Shown here one piece after another: positions 33,040-42,584 of a stretch of DNA of 64,000 bases. Positions within the stretch are counted from its first letter, which is position 1, and the number at the start of each line of letters is the position of its first letter. The position numbers and the translations under genes are program-made. The stretch lies in NCBI GenBank assembly GCA_963976815.1, contig CAXBLU010000002.1, positions 496,001 to 560,000 on the forward strand, in the 5' to 3' direction. The DNA is from JAHRVQ01 sp963976815. Its GTDB lineage: Bacteria > Pseudomonadota > Gammaproteobacteria > Pseudomonadales > Azotimanducaceae. The notes below the pieces were generated by a model, which saw only the letters and a list, made by a program, of their open reading frames with translations, searched no databases and was not told the origin of the DNA.

Positions 33040-34305
33040 ATGACGCCGGATATGTTCGACTATAGAAATGCTACCCTGGCAGGTGCGCAGGAGTTTGCGC
33101 GAGAGGCTGACCTTAATCAGCTTGATGTCTCAAATCACTTCTTGTTCCAGCAGGATGCGCACTGGCCTTTGTTTGAGCGTCTGCGAAAAGAAGACCCGAT
33201 TCACTATCATGCTGAGAGTCGCTATGGACCCTATTGGTCCATTACCAGCCATGAAGCCATTAAGCTGATTGATTCCGACCACCACCGATTTTCCAGCGCC
33301 TCTGGCATCGGTATTGTAGACAGTCCTGGTGCTGAATCTTCATCTTTTATTGCCATGGATTCGCCGAAGCATGATGCTCAGCGAGCAACGGTTGCCCCGG
33401 TAGTGGCACCCCCGAATCTCGCAAAAATGGAAACCCTAATTCGTGAGCGGGTCATTGAGATTTTGGAGGGCTTACCCGTTGGACAAGAATTCAACTGGGT
33501 CGAGCGTGTCTCGATTGAGCTCACCACGCGAATGCTCGCGACGCTGTTTGATTTCCCGTTTGAGGACCGGAGCAAATTAACCTACTGGTCTGACATTGGT
33601 GTTATGGGGCCAAAATCCGGTTATGTCTCCAGTTGGCAAGAAGCCATGACGGAACTGCAGGGTTGCCTAAAGTATTTCCAAAAATTGTATCAAGAGCGGC
33701 TAGACCCTGACCATGACGGTTTCGATTTGCTGTCCATGCTGGCCGGGAATCCTGAGACCCGCGATATGCCACCTGGAGAGTTTTTAGGTAATATCATGCT
33801 GCTGATTGTGGGGGGTAACGACACCACTCGAAACTCAATTACAGGTGGCGTTCTGGCGCTAAATCAGTTCCCTGATCAATACGACAAGCTACGAAGTAAT
33901 CTGGATCTTATTCCCAACATGGTTGCTGAGATCATCCGCTGGCAGACTCCGTTGGCGCACATGCGCAGAACTGCATTGGAAGATGTTGAGATACAAGGCA
34001 AGACTATTAAGAAAGGCGATAAGGTTCTTATGTGGTACGTATCCGGAAACCGTGACGCGGCCGTTTTCGAGAACCCTGACAAACTTATTATTGATCGAAA
34101 AAATGCCCGCCAGCACGTGTCGTTTGGCTTCGGAATTCATCGCTGTATGGGTAACCGACTGGCTGAAATGCAGCTTCGGGTTTTGTGGGAAGAGATCAGC
34201 AAACGATTTCACAAAGTGGAAGTAGTAGGTGAACCAGAGCGAGTGACGTCAAATTTTGTGAAAGGCTACTCGAAGCTACAGGTTGTTTTACATCCTTTGA
34301 ATTAG
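33040..34305 (+). CDS. Cytochrome P450, CYP153-like
   Basis: Soluble P450 monooxygenase of about 421 residues. The heme loop FGFGIHRCMGNRLAEMQLR (Cys at residue 369), the I-helix GGNDTTRNS and the ExxR in AEIIRW are all present. AHMRRTA, GKTIKKGDKVLMWYVSGNRD and the heme-loop continuation are strongly CYP153-like, a family that hydroxylates terminal carbons of alkanes and related chains. Start uncertain: ATG at 33040 is used; 33010 and 33052 are in frame. It lies 71 bp behind the Ltp-like gene. No ferredoxin or ferredoxin reductase gene follows. Confidence 0.88.
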   Translation: MTPDMFDYRNATLAGAQEFAREADLNQLDVSNHFLFQQDAHWPLFERLRKEDPIHYHAESRYGPYWSITSHEAIKLIDSDHHRFSSASGIGIVDSPGAESSSFIAMDSPKHDAQRATVAPVVAPPNLAKMETLIRERVIEILEGLPVGQEFNWVERVSIELTTRMLATLFDFPFEDRSKLTYWSDIGVMGPKSGYVSSWQEAMTELQGCLKYFQKLYQERLDPDHDGFDLLSMLAGNPETRDMPPGEFLGNIMLLIVGGNDTTRNSITGGVLALNQFPDQYDKLRSNLDLIPNMVAEIIRWQTPLAHMRRTALEDVEIQGKTIKKGDKVLMWYVSGNRDAAVFENPDKLIIDRKNARQHVSFGFGIHRCMGNRLAEMQLRVLWEEISKRFHKVEVVGEPERVTSNFVKGYSKLQVVLHPLN

Positions 34306-34337
34306 GATGGTAGTCGGCTTAATTGTAGGGGTAGAAG

Positions 34338-34373
34338 TAGGGGTAGAGCTCGGATCAATTGCACCTACCCCTA
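34338..34373. terminator. Terminator hairpin after the P450 gene
   Basis: Nine-bp stem TAGGGGTAG (34338-34346) with CTACCCCTA (34365-34373), followed by TTTTA on the plus strand. A second copy of the left arm lies at 34326-34334, giving an alternative pairing. It lies between convergent stops and probably ends the P450 operon. Confidence 0.7.
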
Positions 34374-34389
34374 TTTTAGTATCGTGGTG

Positions 34390-34752
34390 CTACTCTAGCG
34401 CCTTCAGTGCTGTTGTGTCGCTACCGGACACTTTGTGGTTGATGCCAAGTAGCGCCGTGGCAATCACACGAACAGGCGGTTTGATATCTTCATCGTCGAG
34501 CATTTCTTCAAGGTCTTCCCTGTCGGTTTCAGAGATCTTGTGCTGAATCTCAGAGACAATCCGGGCGAGCATCTTTTCGTTATAAGACGCGCTATCGCTT
34601 TCCTGGATGCCATTTAATACAACCTTGTCAGCATCGGAAGGAAAGTGATTCAGAGTCAGGAGAATGCTCGCGATCTTGCTGGTTGCGTCAGAAGCCGAGG
34701 CATACAAGGGTGATAGTGCTAATATTAGTACCAATACAATTTTCTTAAACAT
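34390..34752 (-). CDS. Small exported helical protein, unknown
   Basis: A 120-residue protein starting at MFKKIVLVLILALSP, a clear signal peptide cleaved near ASA. The mature part is charged, helical and Asp/Glu-rich (SETDREDLEEMLDDED). I recognise no family. The start at 34752 is preferred over an in-frame start ten codons upstream because the signal peptide begins there. Convergent with the P450 operon, and next to the 3' side of the RND pump operon from the opposite side. Confidence 0.65.
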   Translation of the reverse strand: MFKKIVLVLILALSPLYASASDATSKIASILLTLNHFPSDADKVVLNGIQESDSASYNEKMLARIVSEIQHKISETDREDLEEMLDDEDIKPPVRVIATALLGINHKVSGSDTTALKALE

Positions 34753-34834
34753 AGCTTTGGTCCCTATGGTGGTGTGCAGCACTTATACTGCTACTGTTAC
34801 CCAACCGTCCAGTAAAACATCTGCACCAACTCGC

Positions 34835-37800
34835 CTATTTTTTCCCTTCCTCCTGGTTTTCCCCAAGCTCTGATCGACCGGACCAACCCTGGGTGACCGG
34901 TATCACCTCTTTTGATTTAGTCAGCAATGAATACAGCACTGGCACACACAACAATGTCAGGAAGGTTGAGGTGGTCAAGCCACCGATCACTACAACCGCC
35001 AAACCCTTAAACATCGAGTTGCCGATAGCCAGTGGTAGTAATCCAAAAATACTCGTGATGGAGGTTAATACTATCGGCATAAAGCGATTTACACCGGCTT
35101 GAACGGCAACATCAACCAGGCTGAGTTCGGGCTTTAGTCCACGCAGTTGATTGCCCTCATCCACCAATAGAATACTGTTGTTAATCACAATTCCCATCAG
35201 GCTAGTGAGCCCAATAAACGCGAGGAAGGAGATAGGCTGTCCGGCAACCCAAAGCATGATAAACGCGCCAATAAAACTTAGAGGTATGGCAACAAGAATA
35301 ATGGCCGGTTGTAGTAATGATTTAAATTGCAGTACAAAAATCGCGAGTACAACCAATGACACAAGGCCAAGATTACGACCCGCACCAGAGAATGCTTTTT
35401 CGGTGTTTGCCACCTCGCCCTTGATCTCAATGCCGTAGCCGTCGGGTAACGGATATTCTGCGACCAATTTTTCGATGTTCTGGGTCAGCTTCGGGATCGG
35501 GTAGTAGGGTTCAGCGGTGATGCCAATCTTGAGGTCAGGTTGAAACATGTCGTGGCGAATATCGTATTCGTCTTCAGCGAAGCCATAGGACACAACCTGG
35601 CTAAGTGGGATCTGTTGGCCTGTCACAGAAGTCACAAAAACCCGGTCGAACACGCTGAAGGGGTCAGCAAGATCAGTACTGGCACGCAGCATAATCGGAA
35701 AGTCATCACCCTGGTCGTCCCGGTAGGTGTCGACTTCAGCGCCGAAAGTGAGCAGGACCAGCATTTGATCCACCTGGGCGCGACTCACCCCGACGGCGTT
35801 GGCGGTTCGCTCTTTGAAGGCAATGTCCACAGCGTACCAGCGATCGCTCGCGGGATTATCAACATGCTGGATGCCTTCAATCTCGGCTTCTTGAAAATAG
35901 CTATCAAATTTTCTGGCCTCTTCACGGGCAAGTTCAATACGCGGGCCTGTTAAGTGTATCTCTACATCAGAAAAGCCTGGCTCTCCGCCCAATACCATCG
36001 GCGTCGCGCGAATGTTAGCGTCTGCAACTCGATCGGCAAGTTTTGTGTTGATGCGGCTTGTCAGTTCATTAATTTGATCGCTATCGCGGAAGTTGACGGT
36101 GCAGAACAGTGTCGCGTTGTTGCGCCCATTTTGTGAATTCTGAATGCCGGTGTTTACAAACGGGAAGCCGCCGCCGATAACAGTGCCGCAATGTTTTACT
36201 GTCGGCTCACTGGCGACAATCTCTCTGACGTCCGTTGCCAGGTTGTCCACAAAATCTCTGCTGCGATCACTTGGTGCTTCAATTGTGACGGTAAAAAATG
36301 GATCTTCGCTGTCGGGGAAGACTATTACTTCTAATCGGGCCGCCAGGAATCCGGTGAATGCCAACAACAGTAAAACGCCTCCTAACAGCTGCCACGGGTG
36401 GAGGATTAAGTGCCTGAGTGAACGGATATAGAGACCATCGCGGATAGGCGCGATATAGCCTAGAAAACTCGGTGGATTCGGGAGTCTTCCAATGGTTTTT
36501 CGTGTGCCGATACGCGACATCAGTAGAGTCGAGAAAAGAATTGCTGAAATCAGCGAAGCCGCCAGGCAAAGCCAGATCGTGGCAACCATAGAGTGTAAAA
36601 ACAAGCCGGTGGGTGATGTGAGCAGAAACAGCGGGGCAAACGCGAGGGCCGTCGTTGCCGTTGCCGATAGCAGTGGTGACATAACCGAGGATGCACCATC
36701 AATCGCTGCATCCATGGAGTTCATGCCTCGATAAGCTTCATTCTTGTAAACGTTTTCACCAACCACGATTCCGTTGTCGACAATTAGACCGAGGGAAATG
36801 ACAAAGCCGGCCAGGGAGATTTCTTGAATGCCATAGTCTGTTGCGGATAAACCCACAACCGACAACAGAAGCGAAATCGGCAACATCATGGCGATCACAA
36901 GCCCGGAGCGCCAGCCGACTGAAAAAAGTAGCACCAGGGTCAAAATGACAATACCCTGCAGAATATTGGTGATCAGTTGCCGCAGCTTAAAATCGACGCC
37001 ATCAGCAACATCAAAAAGCCAATCGACGCTGACGTCTTCAGGCAGGTCTGCGTTGGAAGCCTCAACCACCTGATCGATATCTGCCTTGACCGTAAACACA
37101 TTGGCATCTGCCGCCATCTTCATCGTTAGGAACGTGGCAGCCGCGCCATCTACCCTGGTACGCAATGCGTTTTTATCGATGGTTTTACGTACGGTGGCAA
37201 CATCCCGAAGGGCCAGGGCGCTGCCAGAGTTGGTGATCAGCATGGTATTGCTGATAGCGTCGAGGGATTTATAGCCGCCGCTAAATGCGAGTACTGAGAT
37301 GGCTTTGTCACCCATCTCAAACGTGCCGGTTGGCAGGAACCGGTTATTGCCCTGGATTGCGCTGTGGACCTGGCCGACATCTATGCCGTAACGATGGAGG
37401 CGGGCTAGATCCAAATCAATACGAATTTCCTGTTGCGGCTTTAAGACCTCAACCTCAGCAAGGTTAGGTACGTTACGTAGGTCCCGTTTCAGTTTTTCTG
37501 CAATCTGGACTCGCTCAGCATCCGTCGCGGTGTTGGACACCACGGCAATCACAAAAGAAACAATGACATCAATTGGGCTTTGTTTTGCCACCGTGACCTC
37601 GGCATCGTCAGGCAAGTCCGGTTTTAGATTGTTAATTTTTGAATTGATATCAACATACTCATCGTCAATATCTACGCCGTGATCGTATTCCATTAAAATG
37701 GTGGCCTGGCTATTAGATATTGAGGATTCGAATCGATTGAGGTTTCTTGTGGTCTCTAAACGCTCTTCTAGCGGATTGATTACGCGTTGTTCAATTTCAC

Positions 37801-37972
37801 GGGATGATGCCCCGGGCAAGCTGACATTGAGTAAGAGTGTTGGCATCTCAACCGTGGGCAGTTGAGAAATGCGTAGATTGGGAAGATTGGTCAACGCAGC
37901 CAGAACCACAACAAATACAAACAAAATGGTAAATAGCCGATTTGTAACAACAAATTCAATAACGCTTCGCAT
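34835..37972 (-). CDS. RND efflux transporter (HAE/AcrB-like)
   Basis: Inner-membrane proton-driven pump of 1045 residues, normal length. Twelve helices with two large periplasmic loops. N-terminal VTNRLFTILF and motif SLPGASSREIEQRVINPLEE are typical of the family. The proton-relay region reads GLIVDNGIVVGENVY, with one Asp where AcrB has two. It is the second gene of a minus-strand operon, 5 bp after the adaptor. No outer-membrane channel gene is adjacent, so a TolC-like protein elsewhere would be needed. Substrate unknown; lipids or hydrophobic compounds are possible. Confidence 0.92.
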   Translation of the reverse strand: MRSVIEFVVTNRLFTILFVFVVVLAALTNLPNLRISQLPTVEMPTLLLNVSLPGASSREIEQRVINPLEERLETTRNLNRFESSISNSQATILMEYDHGVDIDDEYVDINSKINNLKPDLPDDAEVTVAKQSPIDVIVSFVIAVVSNTATDAERVQIAEKLKRDLRNVPNLAEVEVLKPQQEIRIDLDLARLHRYGIDVGQVHSAIQGNNRFLPTGTFEMGDKAISVLAFSGGYKSLDAISNTMLITNSGSALALRDVATVRKTIDKNALRTRVDGAAATFLTMKMAADANVFTVKADIDQVVEASNADLPEDVSVDWLFDVADGVDFKLRQLITNILQGIVILTLVLLFSVGWRSGLVIAMMLPISLLLSVVGLSATDYGIQEISLAGFVISLGLIVDNGIVVGENVYKNEAYRGMNSMDAAIDGASSVMSPLLSATATTALAFAPLFLLTSPTGLFLHSMVATIWLCLAASLISAILFSTLLMSRIGTRKTIGRLPNPPSFLGYIAPIRDGLYIRSLRHLILHPWQLLGGVLLLLAFTGFLAARLEVIVFPDSEDPFFTVTIEAPSDRSRDFVDNLATDVREIVASEPTVKHCGTVIGGGFPFVNTGIQNSQNGRNNATLFCTVNFRDSDQINELTSRINTKLADRVADANIRATPMVLGGEPGFSDVEIHLTGPRIELAREEARKFDSYFQEAEIEGIQHVDNPASDRWYAVDIAFKERTANAVGVSRAQVDQMLVLLTFGAEVDTYRDDQGDDFPIMLRASTDLADPFSVFDRVFVTSVTGQQIPLSQVVSYGFAEDEYDIRHDMFQPDLKIGITAEPYYPIPKLTQNIEKLVAEYPLPDGYGIEIKGEVANTEKAFSGAGRNLGLVSLVVLAIFVLQFKSLLQPAIILVAIPLSFIGAFIMLWVAGQPISFLAFIGLTSLMGIVINNSILLVDEGNQLRGLKPELSLVDVAVQAGVNRFMPIVLTSITSIFGLLPLAIGNSMFKGLAVVVIGGLTTSTFLTLLCVPVLYSLLTKSKEVIPVTQGWSGRSELGENQEEGKK

Positions 37973-37977
37973 ATTTG

Positions 37978-39012
37978 TTATAGCACTCTGACGTTACTGT
38001 TGTGGCGCAGACTTTGCTGGCCTCTGATCACAACCTTACTTCCTTCAGCTACAGGCTCAACCAGGGCGACCCATCCGGCACTAATCGTGACAATATGTAC
38101 GGGGAATTCACTGACTCGCGTTTGTGATTCATCTAGAACGTAGATTGAGCCCTGGTTAGCTCTGAGGTCAACCAGGGCGTCGAGCGGCACCATTGTGTAG
38201 CTCTCTTGTGTTTCATGAATGAGATCAATTTCTACCACCATGCCTGGTCTAAGCTCTCGACCTTCGTCGTCAATGGTGACCTCTACTGTGTACAAACCGT
38301 CGCGGCGGTCGGCAACGCCAGCTTGTTTGGTGAGGGTGCCGTTAAATATTTCACCTGGGTAGGGTGCAAATCTTGCGCGGGCGATGGTGCCAACGCCAAA
38401 TGCAAATGCATTTTGATCGGTGAGTTCAACTTCTGTCACCCAGGATTTTGAGATGTCACGGAAAGAGTAGATGGGCGTGCCTGCGGTGATGGTTGTTCGT
38501 GAATCTTCGTGCTCTTTTAAGATTACGCCATCTGCAGGGGCAATAAGAGTGCAACGTTCGAGCTCTAGTTTTGCCTGCTCGAAGTTAATTCGGGCGGTTT
38601 CTAATTCGTCCCTTGAATTCTCGAGTTCGGAAGTCTGGACCATTCGTTCTTCCGCAAGCTTCTCGAAACGCTCCAGCTTTCGTGCTGCCTGGTCCCGTTG
38701 AACTCGCGCTTGATCCAATTTGTCCTTGGCATCACGGGTTTCCAGGGTTGCTAATATCTGGCCTTTGGTAACGCTTTCTCCTTCAACAGCATTAAATTGT
38801 TTGATGCGACCATTAATCCTAAAAGAGAGGTCTTCGATTTTGGGCGCTAACACGCCATAGGTGCTGACCTGCCGGACAACCGGTCGTAGTTCAACCGCGG
38901 TAACCCGAACGGGATGTCCCTGGGATTCCGCAAGGGTGTTCGGTGTAAAAATTGACACTGCACTCAACAGCAGGAGGCACTGTATGCCAGAGCGATATTT
39001 GTTTTTACACAT
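37978..39012 (-). CDS. RND periplasmic adaptor (membrane fusion protein)
   Basis: Periplasmic adaptor of 344 residues with a signal peptide (to about LAES). A lipoyl half (about 60-80, GESVTKGQILATLE) is followed by a coiled-coil hairpin (about 82-140, DKLDQARVQRDQAARKLERF and on), the second lipoyl half (LIAPADGVILKEHED) and beta-barrel/membrane-proximal domains. It connects the RND pump to an outer-membrane channel. The ATG at 39012 is used; a TTG three codons upstream is also possible. Confidence 0.9.
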   Translation of the reverse strand: MCKNKYRSGIQCLLLLSAVSIFTPNTLAESQGHPVRVTAVELRPVVRQVSTYGVLAPKIEDLSFRINGRIKQFNAVEGESVTKGQILATLETRDAKDKLDQARVQRDQAARKLERFEKLAEERMVQTSELENSRDELETARINFEQAKLELERCTLIAPADGVILKEHEDSRTTITAGTPIYSFRDISKSWVTEVELTDQNAFAFGVGTIARARFAPYPGEIFNGTLTKQAGVADRRDGLYTVEVTIDDEGRELRPGMVVEIDLIHETQESYTMVPLDALVDLRANQGSIYVLDESQTRVSEFPVHIVTISAGWVALVEPVAEGSKVVIRGQQSLRHNSNVRVL

Positions 39013-39119
39013 AATGGTCAAAACCCGAATGCTGAACGACTCAGGATATACCAGAAGGCTTGCTGGGGGAAAATGAGGACATGGAAGTGCTTTATTTTTT
39101 CTTTCTATTTTTATCCAGA

Positions 39120-39599
39120 TCAGCTCAACGTTGTAATGGTGTAGATGACCAATTTCCCATCTATTGCAGCCGAAATCTCGTCGTCGCAGGTTGCTCCGAC
39201 TAGTGCCTGGCCTAACGGCGATTGCTGAGTCACGACGGTGATTCGGGTGCCTTCAAAATTTAGAACCAGCCCGCCAGCAGATGGACCTATAAATACAACT
39301 CGCGGGTTCCCCGAATCGTCTTCCAGTGACACAAGCGAGCCGGTTGTCGCTTTAAGATGAATGTCGGTAGAGGTGGCAAGAGGTTGAAACGCCTCGAGGG
39401 CCGTGGTGAGTTGCAACACTCTTTCTGACTGGCCGTGGGCGAGATAGGCAGCTTCAAGCCCTAGTGTGTCGTATCGATTCTCCGCGGCATTTTCCTTATT
39501 GGTTGCGGTTTCACGGGCTTCGTCCGCCGCAGCTAGTGCTGTATCTATGGCGGACTTTAGATCGTCAATAATGGCATGGACTAATGCGCTCTTGTTCAT
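39120..39599 (-). CDS. GreA/GreB-like transcription factor
   Basis: A 159-residue protein of the Gre-like family. The N-terminal half is a long coiled coil (about 4-80) and the C-terminal half carries the FKBP-like Gre domain, with the signature QQSPLGQALVGATCDDEI, similar to the SPLGxALLG block of GreA. GreA-type proteins enter the RNA polymerase channel to rescue stalled transcripts. This subgroup is shorter and lacks a clear acidic tip, so a variant role is possible. Start at ATG 39599; GTG at 39605 is in frame. Confidence 0.8.
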   Translation of the reverse strand: MNKSALVHAIIDDLKSAIDTALAAADEARETATNKENAAENRYDTLGLEAAYLAHGQSERVLQLTTALEAFQPLATSTDIHLKATTGSLVSLEDDSGNPRVVFIGPSAGGLVLNFEGTRITVVTQQSPLGQALVGATCDDEISAAIDGKLVIYTITTLS

Positions 39600-39647
39600 T
39601 GACACTTGAAGGCGGCAATCTGTTTGAACATCCTCTGGCTTCTACTT

Positions 39648-41138
39648 TTAAGCAGTTTCTAACGGTGCAACAAAGTCGCGTTTTAATGTGCGTGCGGACA
39701 TCAAAAAGCAGCCCGCTGCAACGATAAACCACAGGACTGTCACGGAGACTGCATTTTTTAGTCCCGTTGAATTTGCCGTATCACATACTACCCGTTGTGC
39801 TTCATTTAGCGTGGAGTCTGTTGCGCCACAGATTGCGGGTGTGAGCTGGCCAGCAAAATGACTGTCCGCAAGTTGCATACTCATAAATGTGTCGCTCATA
39901 AATCCGACAAAATATGGTCCGATGCCGTTACCTATGATTGAAACGAGGATTAGCAGAGTCGCAATTGCGGTGGCCCGGGAACGAGCGCTGACAACACCCT
40001 GACCGATATTGTACTGGGCACCTAAATAAGCGTAGTGACAAACGGCGGCGATACCCCACAGGATAAACACAGTTGTCAGACTCTCGGCAAAAAAAGCGGC
40101 GATATAAGCTGGGACTGCGATCAATAGGCCGATGGCAGGAACCCAGGCCACGGCTGTCTGGGAACGGGGCGTAAGCTTTTCAGTAAGGTAACCGCCAAGA
40201 AATGTACCGATTGCGGCCAGGAATGACAGTGGCGCGCCAAAGTTTATGGCCGCATCTCTGACATCTAGGCCATGCTCACGCTGTAAAAACGGCGCTTGAA
40301 AGCTGGATAGGCCATAGCCGACAAAGGCCACCATCGCGGCACCTATTGCCATCCACCAGAAGGTGGGTTTGTGCTTGAGTTCCTGAAATGCAATTGACCA
40401 GTGGGCGGGCTCAGTTGTCGCCAGGTCCGGAGTGTCGGAGTAGCCGCGGGGCGGTTCTTTGATGGTAAACAGTACAACCAGTGCGATCAAAACACCCGGC
40501 AATCCCACAACCACAAAGGCAATTCGCCAGCCTTCAACGGCAGCCCAGTCTAGACCCGAAAACAAACCACCGAGGCCTATGCTGCTAATCCATGCGCCAA
40601 AATCAGCACCTTGCATTTGTGCAATCGGGCCGCCAAATAGATTGGCGAGAACAGAACCCAGGGTGACACCCATCGAGTAGATGCCCAGCGCCGTCGCTCG
40701 CTTACGGGCGATAAAATAGTCACCAATGATGGAGTTAGCAGGAGGGGTACAACCCGCTTCACCGATGGCGACCCCAATTCTGAAAAACAGTAGCATCAGG
40801 AATCCCGCGGCGATACCGCACAGGGCCGTCATAATTGACCACAAAATGATGCAAACCGTAATGACTTTGACGCGATTAGAGCGGTCAGCCCATAGCGCTA
40901 TGGGTAGGCCCATGACCGCGTAAAAGATTGCAAAGGGAGGGCCGTAGAGCAACCCCCACTGGGAGTCGGTCAGGCCGAATGAGTCGATGATCGGCTGAGC
41001 GACAACCGCAATAAGGGTCCTATCGACAAAATTCAGCGTATAAACGAACATCAGTAGAAATAGGACGTAATTTCTGTATCCCGGCTCGCCGTATCCAGTG
41101 AGGTGGCCATCCTGTGCTACTGCTGCGCTAGTGCTCAT
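39648..41138 (-). CDS. MFS transporter, spinster-like family (second copy)
   Basis: A 496-residue carrier closely related to the one at 16756-18204. Shared blocks include GIGEAGCTPPANSIIGDYF and KEPPRGYSD. It differs by an insertion of about 30 residues (around AQMQGADFGAWISSIGLGG) between TM5 and TM6, which adds a loop or re-entrant segment. The start at 41138 is preferred because AGGAAAC lies 9 bp upstream and the protein then aligns with its paralogue; an ORF extension to 41189 is not supported. Confidence 0.88.
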   Translation of the reverse strand: MSTSAAVAQDGHLTGYGEPGYRNYVLFLLMFVYTLNFVDRTLIAVVAQPIIDSFGLTDSQWGLLYGPPFAIFYAVMGLPIALWADRSNRVKVITVCIILWSIMTALCGIAAGFLMLLFFRIGVAIGEAGCTPPANSIIGDYFIARKRATALGIYSMGVTLGSVLANLFGGPIAQMQGADFGAWISSIGLGGLFSGLDWAAVEGWRIAFVVVGLPGVLIALVVLFTIKEPPRGYSDTPDLATTEPAHWSIAFQELKHKPTFWWMAIGAAMVAFVGYGLSSFQAPFLQREHGLDVRDAAINFGAPLSFLAAIGTFLGGYLTEKLTPRSQTAVAWVPAIGLLIAVPAYIAAFFAESLTTVFILWGIAAVCHYAYLGAQYNIGQGVVSARSRATAIATLLILVSIIGNGIGPYFVGFMSDTFMSMQLADSHFAGQLTPAICGATDSTLNEAQRVVCDTANSTGLKNAVSVTVLWFIVAAGCFLMSARTLKRDFVAPLETA

Positions 41139-41488
41139 ATCTTGTTTCCTATTATTCTTGTTATGACTGGTATTTCGCTTGCGTGGCAAGAGTGTTAGCC
41201 ATTATTAGCCACATACTATATTTTCCATCCAGAACTAGGAAATAAATCTTTGGGTTTGTCTGTGATGCCTGCTGATTGAAAATTAGTGTCTCAAGAGCCT
41301 AACGCATGACCCAAGGTGCATATTTGACTCTGGCACTTGAAGAGAACCCCCGAACCTTTCTGGTGATAGGTGGGTGTTATATATCGTAGGAGTTTCGAAA
41401 TAATGGCAACGAGCTCAATTGTGTTAACTCAGCGGTCGGGAATGCCAATTTCTCCGTGGAAGTGTCGCTGGTGTAGAATGGGCAACCA
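41139..41488. other. Divergent promoter region, no gene seen
   Basis: 350 bp between the divergent MFS and acyltransferase genes. It is A/T-rich near the MFS start. Degenerate fragments resembling RAYT-A ends (GACTCTGGCACTTGAA near 41327) are present but too weak to call. Confidence 0.35.
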
Positions 41489-42316
41489 ATGATCCAGCTT
41501 CTACAAAAATTTGTCCGTCAAGGCATTAGTTTAATGTCTGCCCTGTGGGTAGCCGCTAATTTGTCATTCTGGTTGATACCACTCTTGATCGTTTCAGTGT
41601 TTAAGATTTTGTTGCCGACTCCATTGGTTGCGGCGGTTTGTGAACGAGTATTAGAATTTATCTATCGCGCTGCGGTTTTGGTTGATAGCTTCTGGATGAC
41701 CAGAGTGATTGGTATCCGTATCAATATCATTGGTGAATTACCCGATCACCCTTCGCCGATTGTAGTGAGTAATCATCAGACCTGGTTTGATATTCCCGTC
41801 ATTCAACATACGGTGACCGGCAAAGGCCCCATTTTAAAATTTCTGATCAAACGACAACTGGTGTGGGTGCCGATTATTGGTTGGATCTGTTATGCATTAA
41901 ATTTTCCTCGCTTAAATCGGGGGCAGGGTGACAATGCCCGACAGAAAGATCTGGCTGCGATCAAATCCGCTTCTGATGTTTTATCAAGAGAGCGCGGCGC
42001 CTTAATGATTTTTGCCGAGGGCACACGCTTCACAAACGCAAAACACACTGAACAGCAGTCACCTTATCAACATCTACTCAACCCAAAACCAGGTGGCTTA
42101 AAAATCGCGCTTGAATCCGCGCCCTCCGACACACCTGTGGTTGATCTAAGTGTTGTGTATCGCAATCAAGAAACCAACTTCTGGCGTTGCTTGCATGGCG
42201 CCTGCCCAACAATTGATGTTGTGATCAACAATTACCTTGCGAGTGATATTAAAGACGCCCGAACCTGGCTTGAAGCCCGTTGGCAGGAAAAAGATCGACA
42301 TTTGGGAGCGGAATAA
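41489..42316 (+). CDS. 1-acyl-glycerol-3-phosphate acyltransferase (PlsC/YihG-like)
   Basis: Inner-membrane acyltransferase of phospholipid synthesis, 275 residues. The HX4D active site is N95-H96-QTWF-D101, and the phosphate-binding motif is F-A-E177-G-T-R180. An N-terminal hydrophobic region (about 15-45) and a 41-residue insertion around FIYRAAVLVDSFWMTR resemble the YihG branch. It probably acylates lysophosphatidic acid; acyl preference unknown. Single gene, divergent from the MFS carrier. Confidence 0.9.
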   Translation: MIQLLQKFVRQGISLMSALWVAANLSFWLIPLLIVSVFKILLPTPLVAAVCERVLEFIYRAAVLVDSFWMTRVIGIRINIIGELPDHPSPIVVSNHQTWFDIPVIQHTVTGKGPILKFLIKRQLVWVPIIGWICYALNFPRLNRGQGDNARQKDLAAIKSASDVLSRERGALMIFAEGTRFTNAKHTEQQSPYQHLLNPKPGGLKIALESAPSDTPVVDLSVVYRNQETNFWRCLHGACPTIDVVINNYLASDIKDARTWLEARWQEKDRHLGAE

Positions 42317-42410
42317 ACTGCGAGCCTGGTTAGGTGGTTCTTTAGGACGTCTTCGTGCATTGGGGAGCTCTGGCGTGTCAAGAGTCACGAACTGACCTGG
42401 TAGGTGGTAG

Positions 42411-42501
42411 GCGGCTGTCGCATTGAACAGCCGCGATGTTTCTGTTTCGCTGTGCGGTTCATTCAACAAAAATGAACCCGCCCTCATCAGAAGGCGATGA
42501 G
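42411..42501 (+). other. Cluster of three hairpins upstream of the EAL gene
   Basis: Stem 1: GCGGCTGT (42411-42418) with ACAGCCGC (42427-42434). Stem 2: GGTTCATT (42456-42463) with AATGAACC (42471-42478). Stem 3: CTCATC (42483-42488) with GATGAG (42496-42501). All are perfect and within 91 bp, between the acyltransferase stop and the GTG of the cNMP-EAL gene. They could be terminators or a structured leader. No known riboswitch consensus was recognised. Confidence 0.5.
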
Positions 42502-42584
42502 CCATGTCTGGTAAGAGAAATCGAGACCTTTCAGATTTCCGAGATCCAAGCTAATCTGCGTATATCTGTACAGAGAGGTAAATT

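Noticed and set aside
34835..39012. Complete tripartite efflux operon
   Set aside because: No outer-membrane TolC-type gene lies in the operon; only pump and adaptor are present.
42411..42501. c-di-GMP riboswitch before the EAL gene
   Set aside because: The stems do not match the GEMM consensus or its tetraloop/receptor features.
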